Below, piece after piece: positions 44,291-54,602 of a stretch of DNA of 64,000 bases (within the stretch, counting starts at the first letter, position 1; every line of letters begins with the position of its first letter). A model generated the notes under the pieces. That model was not told the DNA's origin, searched no databases, and saw only the letters and a program-made list of their open reading frames with translations. The translations under genes were made by a program, and so were the position numbers. Source of the stretch: Catenulispora acidiphila DSM 44928 (lineage in GTDB: Bacteria > Actinomycetota > Actinomycetes > Streptomycetales > Catenulisporaceae); assembly GCF_000024025.1 (NCBI RefSeq), contig NC_013131.1:1426001-1490000 (forward strand), given 5' to 3'.

Positions 44291-44818
44291 TCAGGATGCT
44301 GATGCCGCCGAGTCGCCCAGCAGCCGCTCCTTCAGCCGTGCCTGTACCGAATCGACCGTCACTCCGCCGTCCGGGTGCGGCTGCACCTTCCCTCGCCGCG
44401 CGAGGTCGTGCACGCCCTGGCGGCTGATGCCGAGCATCGCGGCCGCCACGGTGAACGACACCGCCTCGGCGTTCGGGTGCCCGGCGCGCAGGAGGACGGC
44501 GCGCCCGAACGGCGTGGTCCACCACTCGGTCGGCGGGTTGAAGGGTTCGTCGGACGGAAACAGGGTGCTGACCAGCCGGATGGCGGTCAGGCGCGCGTCG
44601 TCGTCGTCCGGGCCGAGCAGTTCCTCGGTCCAGACGAGCACGGCTTCGAAGGCTCGGCGGCGCAGATCCTTGTCGAGCCCGAACAGGACGTCGACCGGTC
44701 CCAGGACCCGCGCCTCGACGAGGCGGTTCAGGTCGCGGGCCAGCTCTTCGTGGGCGGAACGCCATGTGATGGCCAAGACGGACTCCTGTCGGTGTGGCCT
44801 CGCGGCTACTTGACGCAT
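44291..44818 (-). CDS. Small HTH DNA-binding protein
   Basis: This 175-residue protein has an N-terminal half that is helical (EELARDLNRLVEARVLGPVDVLFGLDKDLRRRAFEAVLVWTEELLG). The C-terminal part has an excisionase/MerR-like helix-turn-helix, VAAAMLGISRQGVHDLARRGKVQPHPDGGVTVDSVQARL, near residues 124-163. ATG 44818 lies inside a multi-half-site inverted repeat (44804-44853), so it probably represses its own promoter. It could be an antitoxin-type regulator, but no toxin gene is adjacent. It converges on the repeat-protein gene with a 4-nt gap. Confidence 0.75.
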   Translation of the reverse strand: MRQVAARPHRQESVLAITWRSAHEELARDLNRLVEARVLGPVDVLFGLDKDLRRRAFEAVLVWTEELLGPDDDDARLTAIRLVSTLFPSDEPFNPPTEWWTTPFGRAVLLRAGHPNAEAVSFTVAAAMLGISRQGVHDLARRGKVQPHPDGGVTVDSVQARLKERLLGDSAASAS

Positions 44819-44853
44819 AGCGTCTAGTACTTGTCGTCAAGTGTCAAGTAGCC
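44804..44853. promoter_or_regulatory. Four TACTTG/CAAGT half-sites around the HTH start codon
   Basis: GGCTACTTGAC (44804-44814) and GTCAAGTAGCC (44843-44853) are perfect 11-bp inverted arms. Further half-sites lie at 44828-44833 (TACTTG) and 44838-44842 (CAAGT). The array spans the start codon and the promoter of the HTH gene. Confidence 0.6.
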
Positions 44854-44913
44854 TGCTCTCGAATGGCCTGGTGAGAAATACGCACTGGTCCCGATCGGCA
44901 CTGCCCCGGTATC

Positions 44914-45831
44914 TCAGCGGCCGGACTCGATCTCCTCCGCCTGGTCGCCGATCGTGCGTCTGATCTGCGCGCCGAGGCTCCTCGGCCCGTCGGCGTCGAG
45001 CGGGAGCCCGACCGCCTGGCCGAGCGCCGCGTCGGTCGCGCGCTCGGCGGTGCGGAAGACGCTGCCCGCGTTCCGCAGTTCGGTCACCGTGTGTTGTGCC
45101 TGCCGCAGGGCCCGCAGGGCACTGAGTCCGCGCGCCGCGCCGATCGCGTCGCGGGCCGCTTTCAGCTCGGCGAGCTCGGTCGCCAGCTGCTCCACCAGCA
45201 CCGCGAGCTCCGCCGAGATCCGCTCGGCGCGGGCCAGGAACGCCGCCAGCGTCGCCGATCCGGCCAGTGCGCCGCCGACCGAGGCCAGTCCGAGGGTGAG
45301 CACGTCGGCCACCGCGGTCGCCGCCAGTTCGGCCGCCACCCACGCCGCGGCGTCGGTCACGATGCCGGTCACCGCGTCCTGCGCCGCGCCGGCCGCGACG
45401 CCGGCCCGGTTGAGCAGGTGCGCGGTCGCCGCCATCCCGAGCGCCAGCCGGTCCAGCGCCGTCAGATACGTGTCCATCGTGGCGCCGAACGTCCGCGCCG
45501 CCTCTCCGCGCCAGCTCCCCGCGACCGGCGCGCCGTCCTGCCGCAGCCGCATGGATATACCGCGCACCGCGACCGCCTGCTCCAGCCACAGCACCGCCGC
45601 GCCGTGCAGCGCCTCGGCGTCGCCGCTGACCCGCTCCAGCACGGCGAGCAGTCCCGCCTCGCGCAGCGCCCATTCGACCCCTGACGTCAGCACGCCCTCC
45701 AGCCCGCTCGGCGCCGCGCGATGCACCGGCGTGAGCATCGTGTCGAGCCTCGGCGGCTCCTCGACCGCCCACGCGAAGCCGACTCCGAACCCGTCCCCGG
45801 ACGCCGTGCCCGCCTCCGCCGGGCCGCTCAT
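44914..45831 (-). CDS. WXG-like (ESX/type VII substrate-like) protein, larger partner
   Basis: This 305-residue, almost wholly helical, Ala-rich protein contains a GSWRGEAARTFGATMDTYLTALDRLA segment near residues 105-130, matching the W-x-G turn of WXG100 proteins. A long hydrophobic helical hairpin follows (GVAAGAAQDAVTGIVTDAAAWVAAELAATAVADVLTLGLASVGGALAG), then a coiled-coil-like region (RISAELAVLVEQLATELAELKAARDAIGAA). It overlaps the upstream small gene by 4 nt (ATGA), as in EsxA/EsxB or PE/PPE pairs. No EccC or EccD gene is in the window. The role is probably a secreted or surface protein of type VII secretion; confidence in the family is moderate. Confidence 0.68.
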   Translation of the reverse strand: MSGPAEAGTASGDGFGVGFAWAVEEPPRLDTMLTPVHRAAPSGLEGVLTSGVEWALREAGLLAVLERVSGDAEALHGAAVLWLEQAVAVRGISMRLRQDGAPVAGSWRGEAARTFGATMDTYLTALDRLALGMAATAHLLNRAGVAAGAAQDAVTGIVTDAAAWVAAELAATAVADVLTLGLASVGGALAGSATLAAFLARAERISAELAVLVEQLATELAELKAARDAIGAARGLSALRALRQAQHTVTELRNAGSVFRTAERATDAALGQAVGLPLDADGPRSLGAQIRRTIGDQAEEIESGR

Positions 45832-46283
45832 CCGCGCGCTCCGTCGCCCGACAAGTCGTCGGATGCCCGCGCGTCCTCGGGCGTGTCCGCAGGCATGTCC
45901 TCAGGCACGTCCTCAGGCACATCCTCACCCGTCCCAGGTATCCCGATCCCCACCCCGAGCGCCGTCTCCACCGCGCCGGCGGCCCCGGCGACCACCCGAT
46001 CGGCCGCCGAATACCGCGCCGCCGACTCGGCCAGCCCGAGCGTCGCCGCCGCCAGCCATCCGGTCAGCTCCCCGATCTCGGCGAGCATCCCGCGGTGGTG
46101 CGCGGCGTAGCGGTCGGCCAGGAAGCCCGACTGCGGCAGCCGGCCGAACCAGCCGCGCTCCACCCGCACCGCCGCCACCGCCTCGCCGACCGCCGCCAGG
46201 TCCGCGGCGCGGGCGTGCAAGGACTCGGCGTACGCGGTCAGGACCCGCGGCCGCACCTCGAAGGCGAACTCCGGACCGGTCAT
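45828..46283 (-). CDS. WXG/EspC-like small partner protein
   Basis: This 151-residue protein starts with FAFEVRPRVLTAYAESLHARAADLAAVGEAVAAVRVERGWFGRLPQSGFLADRYAAHHRGMLAEIGELTGWLAAATLGLAESAARY, a two-helix hairpin about 85 residues long with WFG at the turn, as in EspC-type ESX proteins. The C-terminus is low-complexity and acidic, with VPEDVPEDMPADTPED repeats. It is first in the gene pair and its stop overlaps the start of the larger WXG-like gene. Confidence 0.68.
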   Translation of the reverse strand: MTGPEFAFEVRPRVLTAYAESLHARAADLAAVGEAVAAVRVERGWFGRLPQSGFLADRYAAHHRGMLAEIGELTGWLAAATLGLAESAARYSAADRVVAGAAGAVETALGVGIGIPGTGEDVPEDVPEDMPADTPEDARASDDLSGDGARG

Positions 46284-46631
46284 GAGACCACCCCCCTGGT
46301 CAAGGTCTTTTGATCATCCTAGCTGGCCACCATCCCTCACAGTAGTCACTCGGACACCTTGAGTATTCCCCCGCGCGGGCGATTCAATGGCGATTCCATG
46401 ACGTGACGCGCGTCGCTCCGCGCGGCACTACCAAGCGGTAACTTTGTCGGGATACGATCCGGAGGAGGACGGCACCGTCGGCTTCCGCCGGGCCGCACCG
46501 CCAAGATGTCGAAAGCCTCGCCTGCCTGCCCCCGTGATCGGGTGACCTGTTTATTAAAATCAGGTCCGATCATGGCAAGCTGCGTAAGGAGAGACCGGAG
46601 AAGCCCTCAAGCAGGAGGTCGGACAGCGATC
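46284..46631 (+). promoter_or_regulatory. Divergent promoter region of etfBA and the WXG-like pair
   Basis: This 348-bp gap has no supported gene. A TAAAAT box at 46555-46560 inside an unusual A/T patch (TTTATTAAAATC) is the best -10 candidate for etfB and implies a roughly 65-nt leader. No palindrome stands out. Confidence 0.4.
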
Positions 46632-47411
46632 ATGAAAGTCGTCGTCTGTGTGAAGCAGGTACCGGACACGGAGGCCGAGAAGCGGCTCCTCCCGGACACC
46701 CTGACCGTGGACCGGGAGAGCTCGAACCCGGTGCTCAACGAGATGGACGAGTTCGCCATCGAGGAGGCGCTCAAGCTCGTCGAGGCGCACGGCGGCGAGG
46801 TCGTGGTGCTGACCATGGGCCCGGACGGCGCCGACGCCGCGGTGCGCAAGGCCCTGTCGATGGGCGCGGACTCCGGCATCCTGCTGAGCGACCCGGCGCT
46901 GGCCGGCTCCGACGCCGCGGCCACCTCCTACGCCATCGCGCAGGCCCTGGGCACCACCGAGTTCGACCTGGTGATCCTGGGCTCGGAGGCCTCCGACGCC
47001 CGCACCTCGCTGGTCCCGGCGATGCTGGCCGAGCGCCTCGGCCTGCCGCAGCTCACCTTCGCCTCGAAGGTCGAGATCGACGGCACCGACATCACCGTGA
47101 ACCGCCTCACCGACTACGGCCACGACGTGGTCAAGGCCACGCTGCCCGCGGTGGTCTCGGTGGTCGAGAAGATCAACGAACCGCGCTACCCCTCCTTCAA
47201 GGGCATCATGGCGGCCAAGAAGAAGCCGATCGCCCAGCTCGACGCGGCCGCGGCCGGGATCGACGCGGCTCAGGTCGGCGCCGCGGGCGCCTGGACCGCC
47301 GTGGCCGACGCCGCCGAGCGCCCGCCGCGCAGCGCCGGCGTGAAGGTGGCCGACGAGGGCGACGGCGGCGTGAAGCTCGCCGAGTTCCTGTCCGCGCAGA
47401 AGTTCATCTAA
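46632..47411 (+). CDS. etfB: Electron transfer flavoprotein beta subunit
   Basis: This 259-residue subunit of the heterodimer passes electrons from acyl-CoA dehydrogenases to the quinone pool. The N-terminus MKVVVCVKQVPDTE, the EFAIEEALKL helix, VVVLTMGPDGADAAVRKALSMGAD and the signature VNRLTDYGHDVVKATLPAVVSV are all standard. ATG 46632 gives the family start; a 42-codon upstream extension has no match. It is followed 14 nt later by etfA in one operon. The electron donors are probably acyl-CoA dehydrogenases encoded elsewhere. Confidence 0.95.
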   Translation: MKVVVCVKQVPDTEAEKRLLPDTLTVDRESSNPVLNEMDEFAIEEALKLVEAHGGEVVVLTMGPDGADAAVRKALSMGADSGILLSDPALAGSDAAATSYAIAQALGTTEFDLVILGSEASDARTSLVPAMLAERLGLPQLTFASKVEIDGTDITVNRLTDYGHDVVKATLPAVVSVVEKINEPRYPSFKGIMAAKKKPIAQLDAAAAGIDAAQVGAAGAWTAVADAAERPPRSAGVKVADEGDGGVKLAEFLSAQKFI

Positions 47412-47425
47412 GGGAGCGTTGGAAG

Positions 47426-48376
<951 letters not shown>

Positions 48377-48380
48377 TTCC

Positions 48381-50075
48381 CTAGGGCTTCGCCGAGCCGC
48401 TTCGTCCACCCGCCGGGGTGGACGGGGCGGCTTTCTGGTTCCCGGAAGTGCTCGCACTCGCCGGGCCCCGCGACGGCGCGGGGGCGTGGTGGCCGGCGTG
48501 GGGGAGCAGCAGGATGCCGGCGGTCGCGGCGGCGCCCACGAGGGCTCCGAGGGCGGCGTAGAGCGGAAAGCGGGGACGCGGCGCGGCGCGGTGGTGCGTG
48601 GCGGCCGGGATCGGGGCGGGCAGCGGCGGGTCCGGGTCGAGGAGGAAAGCTGCGTAGGCGGCGCCGGGGCGGTTGTCGGCGTCTGACTCGCCGGCTGGAT
48701 CAGTGGCGGAATCAGGGGCAGGTTCCGGAGTCGCGAAGCGCGGAAGCCCGGGAGACCGGATGCCGTGAGTCGGGGAGTCGGCCCGATCGCCAACGGCGCC
48801 GGCCGGCGCCTGCTGCGTATCGAGCGGCGGCACAGTGTCGGCGGCATCCGGTTGAGGGCTCGCATGATCCGAGACCCCTGCATCGCCGGCGCCTGATCGA
48901 GCGCCTGCGCCTGCCCGCCCCGAGATCCTGGGCACCCGGCCGGCGGGCGCTCGATCAGGCACGACGTCGCCCGCGCCTGCCCGCCCCGAGGTTCTGGGCG
49001 CCCAACCGGTCGGCGGCACGACGTCGCCGGCGCCAGATCGAGCGCCTGCCCGCCCCGCCCCCCGCCGCCGCGTCCCGCCCCGCGAAGGCTCCGTCACCGC
49101 GGCGTTCGCGATGTCCAGCGCGGATTCCGCGACCGTGTCGAAAGCCGCCGACACCGCCTTCACCCACAGCGGATCGGCGGCGGTGACCTGCAACCACGCG
49201 GCGAGTTCCGCCTCGCGGCGGGCGATGTCCTCCAGCACCGCCTCGGAGAGCCACAGCTCCTCGGGCGCCACCAGCGCCGCGATCTCCGGCGCGCTCGGGC
49301 GCTCGCCGGGGTCCTTCGCCAGGCTCGCGGCCAGCACCTCGGCCAGGTCGGCGGGCAGACCTTCGAGCTTCGGCGGCTCGTGCACGACCCGGTACAGCAG
49401 CGCCGCTCCGTCGCCGGCGCCGAAAGGGCTCTGGCCGCGGGCCGCGTAGGCGACCACGGAGGCCAGCGCGAAGACGTCCGAGGCGAACGTCGCCGGCTCG
49501 CCGACCGCCTGCTCCGGGGACAGGAAGCCCGGGGAGCCGATCAGGGCGCCGACCCGGGTCAGCCCGATGTCGTCGATGGCGCGCGCCACGCCGAAGTCGA
49601 TCAAGCGGGGTCCGTCGCGGGCCAGCAGCACGTTCGAGGGCTTCACGTCGCGGTGCACCACGCCCGCGGCGTGGACTTCGGTCAGCGCGAGCGCCAGTCC
49701 GTGGGTCAGGGTGCGAAGTCCGGCGTCGGTCAGCGGTCCGAAGGCCATCGCCGCGTCGGTCACCGACGGTCCCGGCACGTACTCCGACGCCAGCCACGGC
49801 AGGTCCGCGTCGGCGTCCGCGGCGACCACCGGCGCGATCAGCGCCCCGCCCCCGACCGGGTCGCGCCCGATCTCGCGCGCCGTCTGCACCTCGCGCCGGA
49901 ACCGCGTCCGGAACCGCGCGTCGGCGGCGAACTCCGGCCGCGCCACCTTCAGCGCCACCGCCTGCCGGTCCGGGCCCAGCGCCAGGTACACGCGGCCCAT
50001 CCCGCCGACCGCGAGCAGCGTGAGGACGCGGAATCCCCCCAGATGGCGCGGGTCGTCCCCACTCAGCGGTGCCAT
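48381..50075 (-). CDS. Ser/Thr protein kinase, transmembrane (PASTA-less)
   Basis: This 564-residue protein has kinase domain residues 11-265: glycine loop VGGMGRVYLA, ATP-binding Lys in ALKVARPE, catalytic HRDVKPSNVLL, metal-binding LIDFGVARA and the activation-loop end SPGFLSPEQ. The Ala/Asp/Gly/Pro-rich linker contains repeated RISGRAGAG-type blocks. A single membrane helix (FPLYAALGALVGAAATAGILLLPHAG) lies near residue 515, with a short Ser/Pro-rich outer tail and no sensor domain. ATG 50075 has TAGCTT 7 nt upstream and no SD, a leaderless pattern. It is divergent from the MBOAT gene. Targets are unknown. Confidence 0.9.
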   Translation of the reverse strand: MAPLSGDDPRHLGGFRVLTLLAVGGMGRVYLALGPDRQAVALKVARPEFAADARFRTRFRREVQTAREIGRDPVGGGALIAPVVAADADADLPWLASEYVPGPSVTDAAMAFGPLTDAGLRTLTHGLALALTEVHAAGVVHRDVKPSNVLLARDGPRLIDFGVARAIDDIGLTRVGALIGSPGFLSPEQAVGEPATFASDVFALASVVAYAARGQSPFGAGDGAALLYRVVHEPPKLEGLPADLAEVLAASLAKDPGERPSAPEIAALVAPEELWLSEAVLEDIARREAELAAWLQVTAADPLWVKAVSAAFDTVAESALDIANAAVTEPSRGGTRRRGAGRAGARSGAGDVVPPTGWAPRTSGRAGAGDVVPDRAPAGRVPRISGRAGAGARSGAGDAGVSDHASPQPDAADTVPPLDTQQAPAGAVGDRADSPTHGIRSPGLPRFATPEPAPDSATDPAGESDADNRPGAAYAAFLLDPDPPLPAPIPAATHHRAAPRPRFPLYAALGALVGAAATAGILLLPHAGHHAPAPSRGPASASTSGNQKAAPSTPAGGRSGSAKP

Positions 50076-50187
50076 ACCCGACAAGCTAAGAGCGATCTCG
50101 ATCGCTGGGAAGACCGTGACCGTTCGTGTTCTGTTTCGTTGGTTATGCGACCCTTCCTGACGAAACCTGCCTCCCGGAACAGCCGCC

Positions 50188-51612
50188 TTGATCTTCCCCA
50201 CCGTGCAGTTCGCGCTGTTCTTCGCCGTCGTGCTGCCGCTGTCCTGGGCCTTGATGCCTCGGCAGCGCTTGTGGCGGCCGTTCATCCTCGCCGCGTCGTA
50301 CTACTTCTACGCGGCTGCGGACTGGCACTACGTATTACTCCTTGCGGGCTCGACAGTGGTCAACCAAACCGCCGCCACAGTCATTGCCCGCCGGTCCTCC
50401 GCGAGAATCCGCAAGGCGGCGCTGATCACCGCGATCACCCTGGACCTCGGCACGCTAGGCGTCTTCAAATATCTGGACTTCTTCAGCGACTCCATCAGCA
50501 GCTCTCTGGGACTCTCCCTAGGGCTGCTCCATCTGGTCCTGCCTGTCGGTGTGTCCTTCTACACCTTCCAGGCGATCTCCTACGTCGTGGACGTCCACCG
50601 CGGACGCACCCCGCTGGCCAAGCCGCTCGACTACGCCATCTACGCGTCCTTCTTCCCGCACCTCGTCGCCGGACCGATCGTCCGCGCGGCGGAGTTCGTC
50701 CCGCAGCTGTCCAGCCCGCGCGACCCGAACAGCATCCCGGCCGGTCGCGCTTTCGGGCTGATCGCCGGCGGTCTGGTGAAGAAGATGGTCGTGGCCGACA
50801 TGATCGGCACGAAGCTGGTCGAGCCGGTGTTCGGCACGCCGCAGGCGCACAACGGCACTGAAACGCTGATGGCGATCTATGGGTACGCGGTCCAGATCTA
50901 CTGCGACTTCTCCGCCTACACCGATATGGCGATCGGTCTGGCGCTGCTGCTGGGCTTCCGCTTCCCCGACAACTTCGACCGCCCCTATACCGCGCGCTCC
51001 CTCCAGGACTTCTGGCGACGCTGGCATATGACGCTGTCCCGCTGGCTCCGCGACTACCTCTACATCCCCTTAGGAGGAAACCGCGGAGGGAGCTTTAAGA
51101 CGTACCGCAACCTGATGCTCACCATGCTCCTCGGCGGTTTGTGGCACGGCGCGGCGTGGACGTTCGTCATCTGGGGCGGCATCCACGGCGCCGGCTTGGC
51201 GGTGGAACGTGCGTGGCCCTCCGTCGCGAACGCTATGCGTTTCCCTACTGGTATCCCCGCAAGGGTTCCCCAGCCTGTGAAGACCGCAGTGGCGCGCATC
51301 GTGACGTTCCACGTGGTCTGCCTTGCGTGGGTCTTCTTCCGCGCCCCGGATCTGAATACCGCGTTCGCTGTCCTCGGGCGGCTCTTCGCCGACGGACCGG
51401 GCACCGGCATCGTCACCCCGACGGTCGTCCTGATCATCGCCGCCGCGCTGGCCGTGCAGTGGCTGCCTAGGGGGACCGGCGCACGTCTGCGTACTGCGTT
51501 CGTCACCCTCCCGGTCTACGCGCAGGGCGTGTCGCTCGGGGCGCTGCTTCTGGTGATCGCCGCGGTGAGCGGGGGACAGGGCGTGGCGCCGTTCATCTAC
51601 TTCCGGTTCTAG
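50188..51612 (+). CDS. MBOAT O-acyltransferase (AlgI/PatA-like)
   Basis: This 474-residue polytopic membrane enzyme moves acyl (usually acetyl) groups to extracellular polysaccharide or peptidoglycan. Hallmarks are [80 protein letters not shown] and the catalytic His in [19 protein letters not shown] 50188 is the only reasonable start, with a weak SD. The next gene encodes a membrane-tethered SGNH-family hydrolase, the usual partner that completes transfer outside. The acceptor is unknown. Confidence 0.92.
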   Translation: MIFPTVQFALFFAVVLPLSWALMPRQRLWRPFILAASYYFYAAADWHYVLLLAGSTVVNQTAATVIARRSSARIRKAALITAITLDLGTLGVFKYLDFFSDSISSSLGLSLGLLHLVLPVGVSFYTFQAISYVVDVHRGRTPLAKPLDYAIYASFFPHLVAGPIVRAAEFVPQLSSPRDPNSIPAGRAFGLIAGGLVKKMVVADMIGTKLVEPVFGTPQAHNGTETLMAIYGYAVQIYCDFSAYTDMAIGLALLLGFRFPDNFDRPYTARSLQDFWRRWHMTLSRWLRDYLYIPLGGNRGGSFKTYRNLMLTMLLGGLWHGAAWTFVIWGGIHGAGLAVERAWPSVANAMRFPTGIPARVPQPVKTAVARIVTFHVVCLAWVFFRAPDLNTAFAVLGRLFADGPGTGIVTPTVVLIIAAALAVQWLPRGTGARLRTAFVTLPVYAQGVSLGALLLVIAAVSGGQGVAPFIYFRF

Positions 51613-51630
51613 GCGCGAAGGAAGCGAGCA

Positions 51631-52707
51631 GTGTCCGAGGAGAACGAGCGCGAACCCGTCACGACCGCGCGCCAGGCGGGTCGGGTGATCCGCATCGCCC
51701 TGATCACCGCGCTGCTGCTGAACACCGCCGGCGTCGTGCGCGCCGGGCTCGGCATGGCGCCCGGACCGACCCGCGATCTCCTGCTGGACATCGCGCGTCC
51801 CCTGGACAGCATCGCCGGCGCCCTGGACCTGAACCGCCCGCGCACCTCGCTGGACGCCATGCTCGGCCACCGCGACGGCCTCACCGACGACGGTCACCGG
51901 ACCCGTCTGGAGCAGGACGCCGACCGGCAGCAGCCGGTCGCCGAGCCGCCGCCTTCGGGAACACCGTCCGCGCCGACCGTGCCCGAAGGTCCAGGCGGTC
52001 CCGCCGCCGCTCCCGTCCCCGCAGGCGACCCCGAGCCCCGCCTCGCCCCGGTCGGCGCCGCGGTCCGCCACGCCACCGCCGCCGACCCGCTGCGCGTCCT
52101 GGTCACCGGCGACTCGCTCTCGGACTTCGACGGCCAGCAACTGGCGCGCCTGGTCGCCTCCGAGCACCTCCCGGCGAAGGTGCGCGTGCAGGCCCGCAAC
52201 GGCACCGGGCTGACCCAGCCGTCGGTCTTCGACTGGTCGGACGAGGCGGCGCAGGACGCCGTCGCCTTCGACCCGGACGTGGTGGTCATGGTCCTCGGCG
52301 CGAACGACGGCTGGCCGCTGCGCGGCGCCGACGTCGGGTCGAACGCCTGGGACGAGGAGTACTCGCGCCGGGTGGAGGCCGTCACCCGCGACTTCATCGC
52401 CGGCGACCCGCAACGCCGCGTCTACTGGGTCGGCCCGCCGGTCCCGCGCTCGGCGCCCTGGATCCACATCTTCGCGCGCATCAACGACGCGGTGCGCGCG
52501 GCCGTGCCGAACGTCCCCGGGCTGCGCTATGTGGACGTCGCCGGACCGACCTCCGACCACGGCCGCTACACGGACTACCTGACCGACGCCGCCGGGAACC
52601 GGATCCTGGCGCGCCAGCACGACGGCATCCACTTCAGCTTCCCGGGCTCGGTCTTCCCGGCGCGGATCATCCTGGCCTCGCTGCTGGGGGAATACACACT
52701 GGGCTGA
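51631..52707 (+). CDS. SGNH-family acyl hydrolase/transferase (DUF459-like), membrane-anchored
   Basis: This 358-residue protein has one N-terminal membrane helix ([22 protein letters not shown]), a Pro/Gly/Ala-rich linker to about residue 150 and then an SGNH domain: catalytic Ser in [11 protein letters not shown], Asn in [11 protein letters not shown] and the Asp/His pair in [14 protein letters not shown] precedes GTG 51631, 19 nt after the MBOAT stop. This is the AlgI/AlgJ or PatA/PatB arrangement, in which the SGNH partner transfers the acyl group to the glycan outside the membrane. Use on a wall polymer is inferred. Confidence 0.87.
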   Translation: MSEENEREPVTTARQAGRVIRIALITALLLNTAGVVRAGLGMAPGPTRDLLLDIARPLDSIAGALDLNRPRTSLDAMLGHRDGLTDDGHRTRLEQDADRQQPVAEPPPSGTPSAPTVPEGPGGPAAAPVPAGDPEPRLAPVGAAVRHATAADPLRVLVTGDSLSDFDGQQLARLVASEHLPAKVRVQARNGTGLTQPSVFDWSDEAAQDAVAFDPDVVVMVLGANDGWPLRGADVGSNAWDEEYSRRVEAVTRDFIAGDPQRRVYWVGPPVPRSAPWIHIFARINDAVRAAVPNVPGLRYVDVAGPTSDHGRYTDYLTDAAGNRILARQHDGIHFSFPGSVFPARIILASLLGEYTLG

Positions 52708-52847
52708 CCGCCTTAGCGCTTACGGGCGGCGGTAACAGGCCGACCACTTCCGCGTGCCTTTCCGACCTCCGGGCGAACCCCGAAGGCCGGACGGTGGCGG
52801 GCCGATCACCGCCGCAGTTCCCCCAGCCCTTAGAATCGCAGCTAATC

Positions 52848-54020
52848 ATGGCCGTATATCTGGATCACGCCGCGACGACCCCCATGCTCCCGGCCGCCGT
52901 CGACGCGATGACGGCACGGCTGGGCGTGACGGGCAACGCCAACTCCCTGCACGCCGCCGGCCGCGCCGCGCGGCGCGTGGTGGAGGAGTCCCGCGAGCAG
53001 ATCGCGGAGGCGCTGGGCGCCCGGCCCTCGGAGGTCGTCTTCACCTCCGGCGGCACCGAGAGCGACAACCTGGCGGTCAAGGGCCTGTACTGGGCCCGCC
53101 GCGACGCCGACCCCCGCCGCCGCCGGGTGCTGGCGCCCAGGATCGAGCACCACGCGGTCCTGGACCCGCTGAGCTGGCTCGAGGAGCACGAGGGCGCCGA
53201 GATCGACTGGCTGCCGGTGGACAGCCTCGGGCGGGTGCAGCCCGACGCGCTGCGCGCCGCGATCGAGCGCGACCCGGACTCGGTGGCGCTGGCCACGGTG
53301 ATGTGGGCGAACAACGAGGTCGGCACGGTCCAGCCGGTCAAGGAACTGGCCGGGGTCGCCCACGAGTTCGGCATCCCGATGCACTCCGACGCCGTGCAGG
53401 CGGTCGGTGCGCTGGACGTGGACTGGAGCGCCAGCGGCCTGTCAGCGATGACCTTCACCGCCCACAAGATCGGCGGTCCGATCGGCGTCGGCGCGCTGCT
53501 CCTGGGCCGCAAGACCCAGGCGGTCCCGGTGCTGCACGGCGGCGGCCAGGAGCGCGACGTCCGCTCCGGAACCCTGGACACCCCGGCCATCGCCGGCTTC
53601 GCCGCCGCGGTGGTGGAGACGGTGAAGGACCGCGAGGCCAAAGCCGAGACCCTGACCGCGCTGCGCGACGAGCTGGTCGCCCGGGTCCAGGCCGAGATCC
53701 CGGACGCGGTCGTGAACGGCGACCGCGGCGCCGGCACCGGCCTGCCCGGCATCGCGAACATGACCTTCCCCGGCTGCGAGGGCGACTCGCTGCTGATGCT
53801 GCTGGACGCCCGCGGCGTGGAGTGCTCGACCGGCTCGGCGTGCTCGGCCGGCGTCGCGCAGCCCAGCCACGTCCTGCTGGCGATGGGCGTCGACGGCGAG
53901 CCGGCGCGCGGATCGCTGCGCTTCTCCCTCGGGCACACCTCGACGAAGGCTGACGTGGACGCGCTGGCGGAGGCGATCGGGCCGGTGGTCGCGCGGGCGC
54001 GGGCAGCCGGGCTGAGCTGA
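52848..54020 (+). CDS. Cysteine desulfurase (IscS/NifS class)
   Basis: This 390-residue PLP enzyme converts cysteine to alanine and an enzyme persulfide. The PLP Schiff-base Lys207 is in [12 protein letters not shown], with HHAVLDP and SDAVQAVG contacts before it. Catalytic Cys332 is in [16 protein letters not shown] on the long group I loop, favouring IscS-type sulfur transfer. TAGAAT lies 11 nt before ATG 52848. Proximity to mnmA (3.7 kb downstream, a common actinobacterial pairing) points to sulfur supply for tRNA thiolation, and possibly Fe-S clusters. Confidence 0.94.
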   Translation: MAVYLDHAATTPMLPAAVDAMTARLGVTGNANSLHAAGRAARRVVEESREQIAEALGARPSEVVFTSGGTESDNLAVKGLYWARRDADPRRRRVLAPRIEHHAVLDPLSWLEEHEGAEIDWLPVDSLGRVQPDALRAAIERDPDSVALATVMWANNEVGTVQPVKELAGVAHEFGIPMHSDAVQAVGALDVDWSASGLSAMTFTAHKIGGPIGVGALLLGRKTQAVPVLHGGGQERDVRSGTLDTPAIAGFAAAVVETVKDREAKAETLTALRDELVARVQAEIPDAVVNGDRGAGTGLPGIANMTFPGCEGDSLLMLLDARGVECSTGSACSAGVAQPSHVLLAMGVDGEPARGSLRFSLGHTSTKADVDALAEAIGPVVARARAAGLS

Positions 54021-54032
54021 TAGAACCGGGGC

Positions 54033-54500
54033 ATGACGAGCTTCGAGGTCACCCCGATCGGCACGGTCCGCAACGACCGGACGGACGTTCAGAACTCGGA
54101 CAACTGGGGCGCCGTCCGCAGCACCATCGTCGTCGACGAGCGCTTCGGCGAGGCGTGCCTGCAAGGACTGGAGGGCTTCTCGCACGTGGAGGTCCTGTTC
54201 GTCTTCGACCAGCTCGCCGAGCGCGAGGACTACCGCGAGCCCGCGCCCTACCGCGGACGCGCCGACCTGCCGCCGGTCGGGATCTTCGCCGGCCGCGGTC
54301 CGCGCCGGCCGAACCGCATCGGCGTGACGTCCTGCGCCGTGGAGTCGGTCCGCGGGCGCGAGCTGACCGTGGTGGGTCTGGACGCGGTCTCCGGCACGCC
54401 GGTCCTGGATCTGAAGCCGGTGATGGCCGAGTTCCAGGCCGTGGACGTCCGCCAGCCGGCGTGGGTGAGCGCGATGATGGCGGACTACTTCCGCGACTGA
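54033..54500 (+). CDS. trmO: tRNA (t6A37) N6-methyltransferase TrmO
   Basis: This 155-residue single-domain TsaA/TrmO-fold protein methylates N6-threonylcarbamoyladenosine at position 37 of some tRNAs using S-adenosylmethionine. Family motifs are TPIGTVRND, GFSHVEVLFVFDQL, RGPRRPNRIGVTSC (the SAM-binding RPNRIG) and LDAVSGTPVLDLKPVM. It lacks the C-terminal extension of the E. coli protein, as is usual in actinobacteria. It follows the cysteine desulfurase by 12 nt, so it is probably cotranscribed; together with mnmA this is a small tRNA-modification neighbourhood. Confidence 0.88.
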   Translation: MTSFEVTPIGTVRNDRTDVQNSDNWGAVRSTIVVDERFGEACLQGLEGFSHVEVLFVFDQLAEREDYREPAPYRGRADLPPVGIFAGRGPRRPNRIGVTSCAVESVRGRELTVVGLDAVSGTPVLDLKPVMAEFQAVDVRQPAWVSAMMADYFRD

Positions 54501-54602
54501 GACGTGCGCTCATGTCCGTTTTAGGACAGTGCATTGACAGCCGGGCCACTAAAACAGAACTCTGATTCCTTGTCCGGTCATGTCGATGACGAATGAGGCA
54601 TC

